A program made the position numbers and the translations under genes. DNA of 64,000 nt from Sporocytophaga sp. (GTDB taxonomy: Bacteria; Bacteroidota; Bacteroidia; Cytophagales; Cytophagaceae). Each line of letters begins with the position of its first letter. Position 1 is the stretch's first letter. The notes under the pieces are model-generated. The model saw only the letters and a program-made list of their open reading frames with translations, searched no databases and was not told the DNA's origin. This document shows, piece by piece, positions 33,601-41,832 of the stretch. The stretch spans positions 1 to 64,000 of the forward strand of contig NZ_JAGHZZ010000011.1 of assembly GCF_017745095.1 (NCBI RefSeq). The letters run 5' to 3'.

Positions 33601-34031
33601 CAGAGACATATGTTTCCAATATTTCCGAAAGATTAAGTCTTTATTCTACTCTTGACAATATTAAGACAGAAGAGGAGCTTGAAAAGTATAGGGCATCTAT
33701 CGTAGACCGTTTTGGTCCGCTTCCGGATGAAGTTAAAGATCTTGTAGAAACGGTAAGGCTTAGATGGCTTGCAGAAGGTCTTGGTTTTGAAAAGCTCACC
33801 ATCAAAAACGGAACAATGAAGGGATATTTTGTTCAGAACAATGACGCATATTATAAGTCGGATATATTTGGCAAAATCCTTCTTTTCGCTCAGAAGAACC
33901 CTAAAAAGTGTAAGCTGAAAGAAGTCAATAAAAAACCAATGATCGTATTTGAAGATATTGATTTTATGCATCAGGCTATGGATACCCTTCAAAAAATAAA
34001 TCCTGCTCCAGTAGCAGAATCAGTGAAGTAG
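30660..34031 (+). CDS. mfd: Transcription-repair coupling factor Mfd
   Basis: A 1123-residue DNA translocase that removes RNA polymerase stalled at lesions and recruits the UvrA/B repair proteins. The N-terminal UvrB-like region ends near [31 protein letters not shown]. The RNA-polymerase-interacting domain is [35 protein letters not shown]. The helicase core has [16 protein letters not shown] (Walker A), [12 protein letters not shown] (DEEQ box), [11 protein letters not shown] and [17 protein letters not shown]. A TRCF domain closes the chain. The start is a TTG at 30660: it fits the family N-terminus ([11 protein letters not shown]), lies just after the -7 box, and the next in-frame ATG would remove about 39 residues. 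No SOS-type site seen. Confidence 0.95.
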   Translation: [1123 protein letters not shown]

Positions 34032-34062
34032 GTTAAGGTTGTCTTACATGCCAGAAAATATT

Positions 34063-34100
34063 AAGAAAGAGGATGTGTATTTTAACATCCTCTTTCTTTT
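34063..34100. terminator. Bidirectional intrinsic terminator
   Basis: A perfect 14-bp stem, AAGAAAGAGGATGT (34063-34076) with ACATCCTCTTTCTT (34085-34098), then T's. It separates mfd from the converging gene. Confidence 0.88.
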
Positions 34101-34117
34101 GAATCGTTTAAGACCAC

Positions 34118-35575
34118 TTACTCTTCTGCTATTTCAAAAACATTATAAACCCTTTTTATCACATTTATCTTTCCCGGCTTACCTTCCAGAGCATTGAGGG
34201 AATAATCGTTGCGCGCTCTGGTCATAGGTAAACTTGTTGTTTTAAAGGTTCCATTATTGTAAGTAACAGTGATGTGATCTGCTGTTTTAGCACCTGTATA
34301 ATCGATATACCTGAATGTGAATCCGGTTTTATCCTCATTAATTCTCATGTCAAGAAATGAGCCTGTAAAATAGGTGGAGGAGTGACTTACCTCATTAGTT
34401 GTAGTGTAAGTTTTGGTTGTTTTATTAAAAAAATTAATCTTCTTCAGATTAAGATTTTTGTCAAACTCCGCTACAAAAACTCTATCTGAACATTGGACAA
34501 GTGAACTTGTAAAATTCACCAGGACATCATAAGCTACAGGATTATAAGTTTCGCCAATCAGGAAATAGCTTTCTCCAATTTTTGTAGCCCTGATAGGATT
34601 TAGCCTAGGGCCGCCTTTTTTAAATTTTATTTTGTCGTTTTCATCAAGTTTAGACAAGAAATCATCAGATCCCAGATATAAAAATTTTTCTTCTGTTTTC
34701 TTCGTGGCTAAATCAAAGCTAAGAAAAAGAAGGCCTCTTTCATCGTTTGCTTTCAGCAGAAAGTTTCCGTTATTTTTGCTAAGGTTAAATTGAGCAAAGA
34801 GAACGCCATTTTTACCATCGCTATAAAGTGCGGGTTTCTCAACAATTTTTATTTCTTCGCTATTAAATTCATGGTTCAGCACCATGCTGCCATCCTTTAC
34901 TTTATTAATTAATAGTCCAGTATATATTTTTGGAGTATTCAATTTCGCCTTACGGGCATAAAAGCTATAGAGGTTCTGGTCAATAGTTTCTGTGTAAGTA
35001 AGAGGTATAATTTTTTCTTCATAGTTATAAGCGTTTTCGAAAGTCCATTTAACTTTCAATTTATTGTCATAATGGATCATTCCTTTGAATACCTTGTCTT
35101 CATATAGCATTCCTGAAAAAATAAATCCATAGTTACCGTTGGCCACTATTGTTGAGTTGATGTGCCACATTGCTACTTTGTTTGAAAGCTTAGTGGTCCC
35201 AAGTTGCTTCAGATCCACGGAACTATATGATACAATTTCGGCCTCTCCGTTTGTGACATTTTTTGCTGCGCTGTTTCCATTAAAGTTGTAAACTATGCAA
35301 AATGCTGAATCATTTACTGCAGCTGAAATAACATCATCATACATATTACGGGGCTCTTGTACTGAAATTATGGGCTTCATCGAAACATCACATTTGGAAA
35401 TGGTGTAAATTGATGTTTTCTTAAATTTTTCGAGGTCTCGGCTTACAATGTAGTAGCCATTGAGTTTTCTGCTTTCATAAATTGGCTTTATTGCCAGCAC
35501 TTCATATATGCCCGCTCTGCTTTGGTTGAAAATACATACCAGAAGGATGATAATGCATAGTTTAAGGTTTTTCAT
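34118..35575 (-). CDS. Secreted protein of unknown function
   Basis: A 485-residue protein with signal peptide (LCIIILLVCIFNQSRAG). The mature chain begins IYEVLAIKPIYESRKLNGYYIVSRDLE and is made of short strands with phrases such as NYGFIFSGMLYEDKVFKGMIHYDNKL, ESYFLIGETYNP and RVFVAEFDKNLNLKKINFF, suggesting a beta-propeller-like fold. It has no sorting domain. Its length and layout resemble the secreted protein at 8858-10339, but I cannot show homology by eye. Alone on its strand. The role is unknown; a periplasmic or outer-membrane accessory protein is likely. Confidence 0.65.
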   Translation of the reverse strand: MKNLKLCIIILLVCIFNQSRAGIYEVLAIKPIYESRKLNGYYIVSRDLEKFKKTSIYTISKCDVSMKPIISVQEPRNMYDDVISAAVNDSAFCIVYNFNGNSAAKNVTNGEAEIVSYSSVDLKQLGTTKLSNKVAMWHINSTIVANGNYGFIFSGMLYEDKVFKGMIHYDNKLKVKWTFENAYNYEEKIIPLTYTETIDQNLYSFYARKAKLNTPKIYTGLLINKVKDGSMVLNHEFNSEEIKIVEKPALYSDGKNGVLFAQFNLSKNNGNFLLKANDERGLLFLSFDLATKKTEEKFLYLGSDDFLSKLDENDKIKFKKGGPRLNPIRATKIGESYFLIGETYNPVAYDVLVNFTSSLVQCSDRVFVAEFDKNLNLKKINFFNKTTKTYTTTNEVSHSSTYFTGSFLDMRINEDKTGFTFRYIDYTGAKTADHITVTYNNGTFKTTSLPMTRARNDYSLNALEGKPGKINVIKRVYNVFEIAEE

Positions 35576-35693
35576 AAGTAAAAAGAGTGTTTTAAAAATT
35601 GATTAAAGGTTAAATGTATGGATTTTTAAAAATAATTTTTCCAATTTTTAAACCAATCTAATCCGATAATTTCATGTTATCCTCCATTAAATG

Positions 35694-35701
35694 TATTTTT
35701 G
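35694..35701 (+). promoter_or_regulatory. -7 box of the carbonic anhydrase gene; decides its start
   Basis: TATTTTTG matches TAnnTTTG exactly. It lies inside a longer reading frame that begins at 35691, so the true start is the ATG at 35742. Confidence 0.5.
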
Positions 35702-35741
35702 TCTGATAGAGGTTGTCATTAAATTCAAATTAGAAGAAATC

Positions 35742-36386
35742 ATGGAGTTAAATCCACTCATAGAAAAAGTATTAACTGCAGAAGAGCAGCAGAAACTCAC
35801 GCCTGATGAGGTGTTGAAGCAACTTAAAGAAGGTAATAAAAGATTTACTTCTGGTACCTTAACTTTGCGAGATCATTCTAAGCAAATCAGAGATGCTGTC
35901 AATGGCCAGTTTCCTAAGGCTATCGTTCTTTCCTGTATCGATTCAAGAGTGCCGGTAGAAGATGTTTTCGATAAAGGAATCGGAGATTTGTTTGTTGCAC
36001 GTGTCGCAGGTAATATTATAAATGAAGACATTCTAGGTTCAATGGAGTTCAGTTGCAAAGTTGCCGGTGCGAAACTTGTTCTTGTTATCGGTCACGAATA
36101 CTGTGGTGCAATAAAAGGTGCAATAGATCATGTTGAATTAGGAAACTTGACTACTTTATTAAAAAAGGTGGAGCCTGCCATTCAGAATTGTAACCATTAT
36201 CATGGTGAGAAAACATCCAAAAACTATGAGTTTGTAGATATGGTAATAAGAGAAAATGTTAAAGTTACTGTGGAGGCTATCCGTGCTCAAAGCCCTATTT
36301 TAAAACAAATGGAAGATGAAGGGCTTATTAAAATAGTTGGTTCTTATTATGACATGGACAATGGTCAAGTAACATTTTACGAATAA
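35742..36386 (+). CDS. Beta-carbonic anhydrase
   Basis: A 214-residue zinc enzyme that interconverts carbon dioxide and bicarbonate. Zinc ligands are Cys65 in LSCIDSR, His118 and Cys121 in GHEYCGA, with the Asp67-Arg69 pair of the C-x-D-x-R motif assisting catalysis. RVAGNIINEDILGSMEFS lies between them. The C-terminus has the KIVGSYYDMDNGQVTFYE strand of this group. No signal peptide from the ATG at 35742, so it is cytosolic. The upstream extension to 35691 would include the promoter box and is rejected. It is a single-gene unit with its own promoter and terminator. Confidence 0.93.
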   Translation: MELNPLIEKVLTAEEQQKLTPDEVLKQLKEGNKRFTSGTLTLRDHSKQIRDAVNGQFPKAIVLSCIDSRVPVEDVFDKGIGDLFVARVAGNIINEDILGSMEFSCKVAGAKLVLVIGHEYCGAIKGAIDHVELGNLTTLLKKVEPAIQNCNHYHGEKTSKNYEFVDMVIRENVKVTVEAIRAQSPILKQMEDEGLIKIVGSYYDMDNGQVTFYE

Positions 36387-36408
36387 TATTTTTTAGGTCG
36401 AATGGATA

Positions 36409-36443
36409 AAAAAAGGAGCTTCTTAATCAGAAGCTCCTTTTTT
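36409..36443. terminator. Bidirectional intrinsic terminator
   Basis: A perfect 15-bp stem, AAAAAAGGAGCTTCT (36409-36423) with AGAAGCTCCTTTTTT (36429-36443) and a 5-base loop, between two converging genes. Confidence 0.9.
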
Positions 36444-36473
36444 GTTTAGGCTACAAGTCCTTAATCTGTTTTG

Positions 36474-37520
36474 CTATTTATACTTAGGAGTATGCTTATC
36501 TAAGAAGGTATCTACAGCTTTGTTATAGTTTGCAATGAGTTTATTTCTCGTTTCATTCAGACTATTATTCGTTGCATTGAATTCATTCACACTTTGGTTG
36601 AATTCATTAACAGCTTTGTTGTATTGGTCAACATCTGCCTGAGTTCTTGCAGATTCCTTTTTTGTTTCGAAGGCCTTTTTAATTTTCAGATAGTTTTCTT
36701 CTTTAATATAGAAAGAAGTCAGGTTAGATATTTTGTCTTTGCTTTCGGTTTTATAAAATTCAAGCATCTGTTTGCAGGCATTCACAATGGTTCTGTCATT
36801 GCTAAAGGCTTTCATTGTGTCTAACGTTGCAATACCTTGCTCAGCATATTTTTGCAAGCTATTTTTGTTTTGCTCAATTCCATTGACATTTTTGTTTTGA
36901 AGTGCATCAAGAAGGTAGGCCTCCTGTTTGTAGCTTTTGAAAAAGATAAGATAAACTTTTCTTTGATAAGCATTCACGCGCTGTGCTTTCTCTACTTTAG
37001 TCGTAAGCTCATCTTTGCTCTCTACGAGATTAACATTGTTCTTTGAAGCAAATTCTTTTTCAGTAGCATAAAGTTTTCTTCCTGCATCGTTCATTTTTTC
37101 ATTGGCTAATTCTTGAGCCAGAAGGTAAGCCTCCATTGCGTCATAAGATTGTTCTGCAATTTCCTCCATGTTAAGGATCTTGGCATAGTCATCGTTAAGT
37201 ACATGCTGTGTAAGCTTAAGGTATGAAACCGCAGAGTCTCTCAATGCCTTGTCGCCTTTAAAAGGAGGCATTGCTGAAATTTTCTTTATTGCATCTTTTG
37301 TAGATTGTATGATTTCCTTTCTTCTGTTTTCAACCTTTCTGGCACTTTTTCCATGTGCTACTGCACTTGTATAAGACATATAATCTTCTGTAATTTTTCG
37401 ATTCAGTTCTCCCATGTAGGTCATATACTCTCCTGCACTGGTGAAGTTTTGTGCTTTGGTCGATAAAGCAAAAAATGTGGATACTAAAAAGAAAAAGATA
37501 ACTCTTTTGATGTGATTCAT
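36474..37520 (-). CDS. Secreted helical protein, unknown function (LIC11966-like)
   Basis: A 348-residue protein with signal peptide (VIFFFLVSTFFALSTKAQ). The mature part is almost wholly helical with long heptad-like stretches, such as KESARTQADVDQYNKAVNEFNQSVNEFNATNNSLNETRNKLIANYNKAVD, and a Pro-containing turn (ISAMPPFKGDKALRDSAVSYLKL) after which a second helix pair begins. The layout recalls uncharacterised surface proteins labelled LIC11966 family, a recollection that I cannot test here. It starts 11 bases after the stop of the protease gene and is probably cotranscribed, so it could be a substrate or adaptor of that protease. Confidence 0.7.
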   Translation of the reverse strand: MNHIKRVIFFFLVSTFFALSTKAQNFTSAGEYMTYMGELNRKITEDYMSYTSAVAHGKSARKVENRRKEIIQSTKDAIKKISAMPPFKGDKALRDSAVSYLKLTQHVLNDDYAKILNMEEIAEQSYDAMEAYLLAQELANEKMNDAGRKLYATEKEFASKNNVNLVESKDELTTKVEKAQRVNAYQRKVYLIFFKSYKQEAYLLDALQNKNVNGIEQNKNSLQKYAEQGIATLDTMKAFSNDRTIVNACKQMLEFYKTESKDKISNLTSFYIKEENYLKIKKAFETKKESARTQADVDQYNKAVNEFNQSVNEFNATNNSLNETRNKLIANYNKAVDTFLDKHTPKYK

Positions 37521-37531
37521 AAATGCAATTT

Positions 37532-39616
37532 TTATTTATTATTTGAATTAATTAAATCTGTAATAATGGAATAAGATTCCTCAATATAGATATCAGACTG
37601 GGTCCTTTTTAACAATAGATCATTTAGCTCTTTTTTGTAAGGATCAGCCTGTAGTACCTGGTTTTCATAGGACGTATTTTCAACTTTAAAAGTTGTAGTA
37701 GGTTTAACAATTGATTTCTTCAAGGTCTTTAGTGCAACCTGACGATCATCGTTGTACTTTTTGAAATCAGGAGGATATAAAGGAACAGGTGCCTGCATCC
37801 AATCTGAATAGGTCTTGATAAATTTGTTAAGATCCTGGAAGGCTAAATTACTTCCAATTCTTTGCTGACTCTTCTTTGATAAAGTATTTATTGGCAATGC
37901 CGGTAATTGCTGATAAATAATTTTCTTATTTATGGAGTCATATGGAAGAGCATTGCTATAATTGGATTCTTTGTAATCAATTACATCGAAAATATCAGGA
38001 AGCGTGATATCTGGCTTCACTCCTTTGAGTTGAGCACTTTTGCCATTAATTCTGTATAGCTTTTCAATTGTGACTTTCAAAAAACCATGAGGAGAACTTG
38101 AGTTATCAAACTGATTGGGAGTTTTACCAACTGTCGTGTCAAGAGGTATAATGATCTGTCCGCTTGCTTTGCCATAAGTATTACCACCTACTATAACAGC
38201 TCTGTTGTAATCCTGAAGTGTTGATGCAAGCACCTCTGAAGCAGAAGCACTTGAACTATTTACCATGACCACCAAAGGGCCATCATATATGGTTCCTCTG
38301 TTCATGTCTTTAAGCACACTTGTTTTACCATCTCTGTTTTTCAGAGAAATGAGAGGACCTTCATCAATAAATATTCCGGCGAGGTTCATACCTTCATATA
38401 AAGAACCTCCGCCATTATATCTGATGTCTAGAATTAACCCATCAATTTTTTGCTCCTTCAACTTGATGATTTCTTTAGCAACATCATTTGCACAACCATG
38501 GTTTAGATTCTCAAATTCACTGTAAAATCCGGGTAAAGAAATGTAGCCTATTTTCTTAGAACCGGCTAGAATCAAGCCTTTAACGGTATTGTCATCATTA
38601 TCTATTTTCTCTTTAATAAGCGATACTGAAAGTATCTCTCCACTTGATTTTTTTATTTTGATATTTAATTTCTGTGTGTTGGATTGTCCCATAAGCTCTT
38701 CTACTTCCTGTATGTCAGAAGCTGTGAGGTCTACTGTTTCTTTCCCTTCCCACTGAAGCTCAAGCAGCACATCATCTTTATTCAGTTGACCTGATTTCCA
38801 TGCTGGGCCACCTGGTACGAGACTTTCTATGAGGATGTTCCCGGTCTCGCTTTCGTCAAGATTTATTCCAAATGAAAGTTCTTCTGAAGTTAAGAGTGAT
38901 TCAAAATTTTGCCAGCTTGTCTTAGACATATAATTAGTGTGTGGGTCAAACACACTTGTAATTGCATCAAAATATAGCGAGGCTACATAATTGTCAAACC
39001 CTTCGGGATGATCCAAAATTCTTCTGACTCTTCGTTTTTCAATGATTTTAGTTTTTTCTCTTGCCTCTGCTTCCTTTGTCAACAGATTGTTTTGCCCGAT
39101 AATGGTGCAGATATTATACATTTGATTCAGCACTTCAATAGTAAGATGTTCTTTCCATCTTATTTTTATGTCCTCATCAAATTCTGAAAAGGGCAAGTGA
39201 TTTGCGGTGTCTATGGAAAGTTCGTCACCTTTGGTAAATGTAAAAGGCTTTGATAAAATGTCGCTAAGCCCTTTCTCCGCTTCAGTAAGCCTTTGTTTGT
39301 AAATAGGTATTACAACATCCAGAAGCTTCCACATTTTTCCTTTTAGTTCGTCATCTATTTGCTTTTCAAATGGCTTAAACGTGCGTATATCTTGAGCTGT
39401 TAAATAAATGGCTTCAGGATCCAGCAGGTCAATAAATTTTGAGAAGGACTTGCTTGAAAGCTCATCATCCATTTGCTTTTTTGAATAATGATTGGAGCTA
39501 AGGGAAGTCTCAAGTAATTGTGTTTCTTTTTTTAAATTGAGCGCTTGAGCTGTCGCTTCTGTGGTCGAAACAAAGATTGATATGATAAAAATGGATATTA
39601 TCCAAAAGTTTTTCAT
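37532..39616 (-). CDS. Carboxy-terminal processing peptidase (S41, Prc/Tsp type)
   Basis: A 694-residue periplasmic serine protease that degrades or trims proteins from the C-terminus. A signal peptide (NFWIISIFIISIFVSTTEATA) is followed by the helical N-terminal domain of Prc (EAIYLTAQDIRTFKPFEKQIDDELKGK). A PDZ domain lies at about 240-330 (IESLVPGGPAWKSGQLNKDDVLLELQ). The S41 core has GYISLPGFYSEF, GLILDIRYNGGGSLYEG, the catalytic Ser in VMVNSSSASASEVLAS and the catalytic Lys in GNTYGKASGQ. The length matches Prc and is longer than the CtpA class. It leads a two-gene unit with the helical secreted protein. Confidence 0.92.
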   Translation of the reverse strand: MKNFWIISIFIISIFVSTTEATAQALNLKKETQLLETSLSSNHYSKKQMDDELSSKSFSKFIDLLDPEAIYLTAQDIRTFKPFEKQIDDELKGKMWKLLDVVIPIYKQRLTEAEKGLSDILSKPFTFTKGDELSIDTANHLPFSEFDEDIKIRWKEHLTIEVLNQMYNICTIIGQNNLLTKEAEAREKTKIIEKRRVRRILDHPEGFDNYVASLYFDAITSVFDPHTNYMSKTSWQNFESLLTSEELSFGINLDESETGNILIESLVPGGPAWKSGQLNKDDVLLELQWEGKETVDLTASDIQEVEELMGQSNTQKLNIKIKKSSGEILSVSLIKEKIDNDDNTVKGLILAGSKKIGYISLPGFYSEFENLNHGCANDVAKEIIKLKEQKIDGLILDIRYNGGGSLYEGMNLAGIFIDEGPLISLKNRDGKTSVLKDMNRGTIYDGPLVVMVNSSSASASEVLASTLQDYNRAVIVGGNTYGKASGQIIIPLDTTVGKTPNQFDNSSSPHGFLKVTIEKLYRINGKSAQLKGVKPDITLPDIFDVIDYKESNYSNALPYDSINKKIIYQQLPALPINTLSKKSQQRIGSNLAFQDLNKFIKTYSDWMQAPVPLYPPDFKKYNDDRQVALKTLKKSIVKPTTTFKVENTSYENQVLQADPYKKELNDLLLKRTQSDIYIEESYSIITDLINSNNK

Positions 39617-39648
39617 TTAGAATGATAGATTCGTCTAATCAAATTTAA

Positions 39649-39681
39649 CAAATTTAACACGTATATTTTACGGACCACAAA
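39649..39681 (-). promoter_or_regulatory. Promoter of the protease gene
   Basis: On the minus strand TAAATTTG occurs twice in a row (39640-39647 and 39649-39656), both matching the -7 box. TTTG at 39678-39681 is a -33 candidate 21 bases from the second. Confidence 0.45.
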
Positions 39682-39722
39682 TACTATATTGCTACAATAT
39701 TATCAGAAATATTACTTGTAAA

Positions 39723-40013
39723 ATGAGAGAAATAAGACAACAGGTACATGAGGGCGGAGGAATGTTTTTTGTTAGAATAGATGATAAAACAGCTGCAAAG
39801 TTGGAGTATTCATTGAAATCAGAACATTTAATGACAATTGATCACACTGAAGTTGATAAAAGCCTTAAAGGCGAGGGTATTGGACATTCGTTGGTCGAAA
39901 GGGCTATTTCATTTGCAAGATCCAATAAGATGAAAGTAATACCCTATTGCCCTTTCGCAAAGGCCATTATTGATAAAACGCCGGAATTTCAAGATGTTAT
40001 TTTAAAATCATAG
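39723..40013 (+). CDS. Small GNAT-family N-acetyltransferase (YjdJ type)
   Basis: A 96-residue protein of the short GNAT group. RIDDKTAAKLEYSLKSEHLMTIDHTEVDKSLKGEGIGHSLVERAISFARSNKMKVIPYCPFAKAIIDKTPEF contains the acetyl-CoA loop (LKGEGIG) and the conserved IPYCPFAK segment, including the Cys typical of the YjdJ/GTLF3 group. It lacks the N-terminal half of larger acetyltransferases. The substrate is unknown. It is divergent from the protease gene. Confidence 0.82.
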   Translation: MREIRQQVHEGGGMFFVRIDDKTAAKLEYSLKSEHLMTIDHTEVDKSLKGEGIGHSLVERAISFARSNKMKVIPYCPFAKAIIDKTPEFQDVILKS

Positions 40014-40060
40014 TTATTTTTCTTAAATTGTACTAACTAGAGAAAAAAAATAATATTTCA

Positions 40061-41764
40061 ATGAGAGGTATAGTCATCATTTCACTTTGTCTTTTATTAA
40101 GCCCGCTTTATGCGCAGAAAATCAACAAGGTACTGATATGGTCTGAGGAATTTGATTATTCCGGATTGCCAAATCCGGAAAAATGGGATTATGATGCTGG
40201 CGGAAGTGGATTTGGTAACAATGAACTGCAATATTATACTAAAGATCGTTTGGAGAACGCACGTGTTGATAATGGAAAGCTGATTATTGAAGCCAGAAAA
40301 GAAAATTATTCAGGAAGAAAATTCACTTCTGCAAGAATAAAAACTCTGGGTAATGGAGATTGGAAATATGGTCGATTTGAGGTAAAAGCTAAGTTGCCTA
40401 CAGGCAGAGGAATCTGGCCGGCAATCTGGTTTTTGCCAAGTGAAAGTGTTTATGGTAACTGGCCCTCAAGTGGAGAGATTGATCTGATGGAAAATGTTGG
40501 TTTTGATCCTGACAAAATATTCTTTACAACACATACAGAAGCTTATAACCACAAAACAGGAGGTGGCAGAGGAAGTAATACTATGCTAACAGCTCCATAT
40601 GACAAATTTTATACTTATGCATTGGATTGGTACGCAGACAGCCTGAGATTCTATGTAGATGATGTATTATATTTTTCACTTGACAAGAAACCAACTGACA
40701 CATATAAAGAGTGGCCTTTTGATCAAAAGATGCATCTTATTTTGAATAATGCTGTAGGTGGTGATTGGGCAGGTGCTCAGGGGATTGATTCTACAATTTT
40801 CCCTCAGAAATTTGAAGTAGACTTTGTAAGGGTATATCAGTTTAGCGAAGAGAAATCAGAGTATGATTTATTGGTACAACAGATGGCAGGAGGAACTGTA
40901 ACATCCTCTTTCCCGAATGGAAAAGTCGCAGCTAATGCAAATGTCACAGTAGAAGCTGTTCCCGTTGCGGGCTATGAGTTTATAAAGTGGGAAGGAACAT
41001 ATCAGGATCTTGATAATCCGCTTCAATTTAATATGGCTATAAATACCACAATAAAGCCAATATTCAGAAAGAAAGGCGAGATGATACAAAATGGATATTT
41101 TGATGCGGGCTTTTTCAAATGGTCTCAGGTCGTGCCTTCTGGCCTTGCCTCGTCTACTGTAGATCAGGGGGAAATTGTATTTAACATCTCCAAAAGCGGA
41201 ACCAATGCTTGGGATATACAATTTTCTCAGGATGGACTTTTAATAGAGAAAGGAGATTCTTATACATTAACATTCGATGTCTGGGCTAGTCAGCAAACAT
41301 CTTTTACAGCAAGTGTGGGAATGAGCAAAGATCCGTGGAATGTTTATTCTGGAGCAACTCAAACAGCAGGTCCTACAAAGAAAACCGTTACCTATACTTT
41401 CACAATGTCTGCTACTACTGATCCTGAAGCCAGGGTGATATTTGATCTGGGTAAAGCCCTGGGTAGTTTGCACTTTGATAATATTAGCCTCGTGAAAAAT
41501 AGTGTACTGGGAACGTTTAATCCTTTAGTGAAATCTAAAGTATCTATCTATCCTAACCCTTCTACTGATAAGATTTTATTTGAATCAGGAGCTCTTATTA
41601 GTGGTATTACTATTTACAATCAATCAGGAAAGATTGTATTTGATCAAAAGAATACGCGAGAATATAAAATGGAAGTAGCAATAGCCGGCCTTTCAAAGGG
41701 CGTTTATATTGTAGAAATTGAAACCGTGGAAGGAATAATAAAGGAAAAGATAATAAAGGAATAG
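40061..41764 (+). CDS. T9SS-secreted GH16 endo-beta-1,3-glucanase
   Basis: A 567-residue enzyme with signal peptide (IISLCLLLSPLYAQ). The GH16 catalytic domain is about residues 24-268, with SGEIDLMENVG giving Glu139 as nucleophile, Asp141 and Glu144 as acid/base; the extra Met in the motif is the laminarinase-type form, so beta-1,3- or mixed-linkage glucan is the likely substrate. Residues about 272-338 are an InlB-B-like repeat (GGTVTSSFPNGKVAANANVTVEAVPVAGYEFIKWEG). About 340-487 is a CBM4/9-type domain (MIQNGYFDAGFFKWSQVVPSG). A sorting domain (IYPNPSTDK) ends the chain. A single-gene unit. Confidence 0.92.
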   Translation: MRGIVIISLCLLLSPLYAQKINKVLIWSEEFDYSGLPNPEKWDYDAGGSGFGNNELQYYTKDRLENARVDNGKLIIEARKENYSGRKFTSARIKTLGNGDWKYGRFEVKAKLPTGRGIWPAIWFLPSESVYGNWPSSGEIDLMENVGFDPDKIFFTTHTEAYNHKTGGGRGSNTMLTAPYDKFYTYALDWYADSLRFYVDDVLYFSLDKKPTDTYKEWPFDQKMHLILNNAVGGDWAGAQGIDSTIFPQKFEVDFVRVYQFSEEKSEYDLLVQQMAGGTVTSSFPNGKVAANANVTVEAVPVAGYEFIKWEGTYQDLDNPLQFNMAINTTIKPIFRKKGEMIQNGYFDAGFFKWSQVVPSGLASSTVDQGEIVFNISKSGTNAWDIQFSQDGLLIEKGDSYTLTFDVWASQQTSFTASVGMSKDPWNVYSGATQTAGPTKKTVTYTFTMSATTDPEARVIFDLGKALGSLHFDNISLVKNSVLGTFNPLVKSKVSIYPNPSTDKILFESGALISGITIYNQSGKIVFDQKNTREYKMEVAIAGLSKGVYIVEIETVEGIIKEKIIKE

Positions 41765-41791
41765 CTTTAGGAGCGATTGAAATACACTCAT

Positions 41792-41829
41792 AAAAAGGTC
41801 CCATCAGATTTATTTGAGGGGACCTTTTT
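41792..41829. terminator. Bidirectional intrinsic terminator
   Basis: AAAAAGGTCCC (41792-41802) pairs perfectly with GGGACCTTTTT (41819-41829), between converging genes. Confidence 0.85.
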
Positions 41830-41832
41830 GCT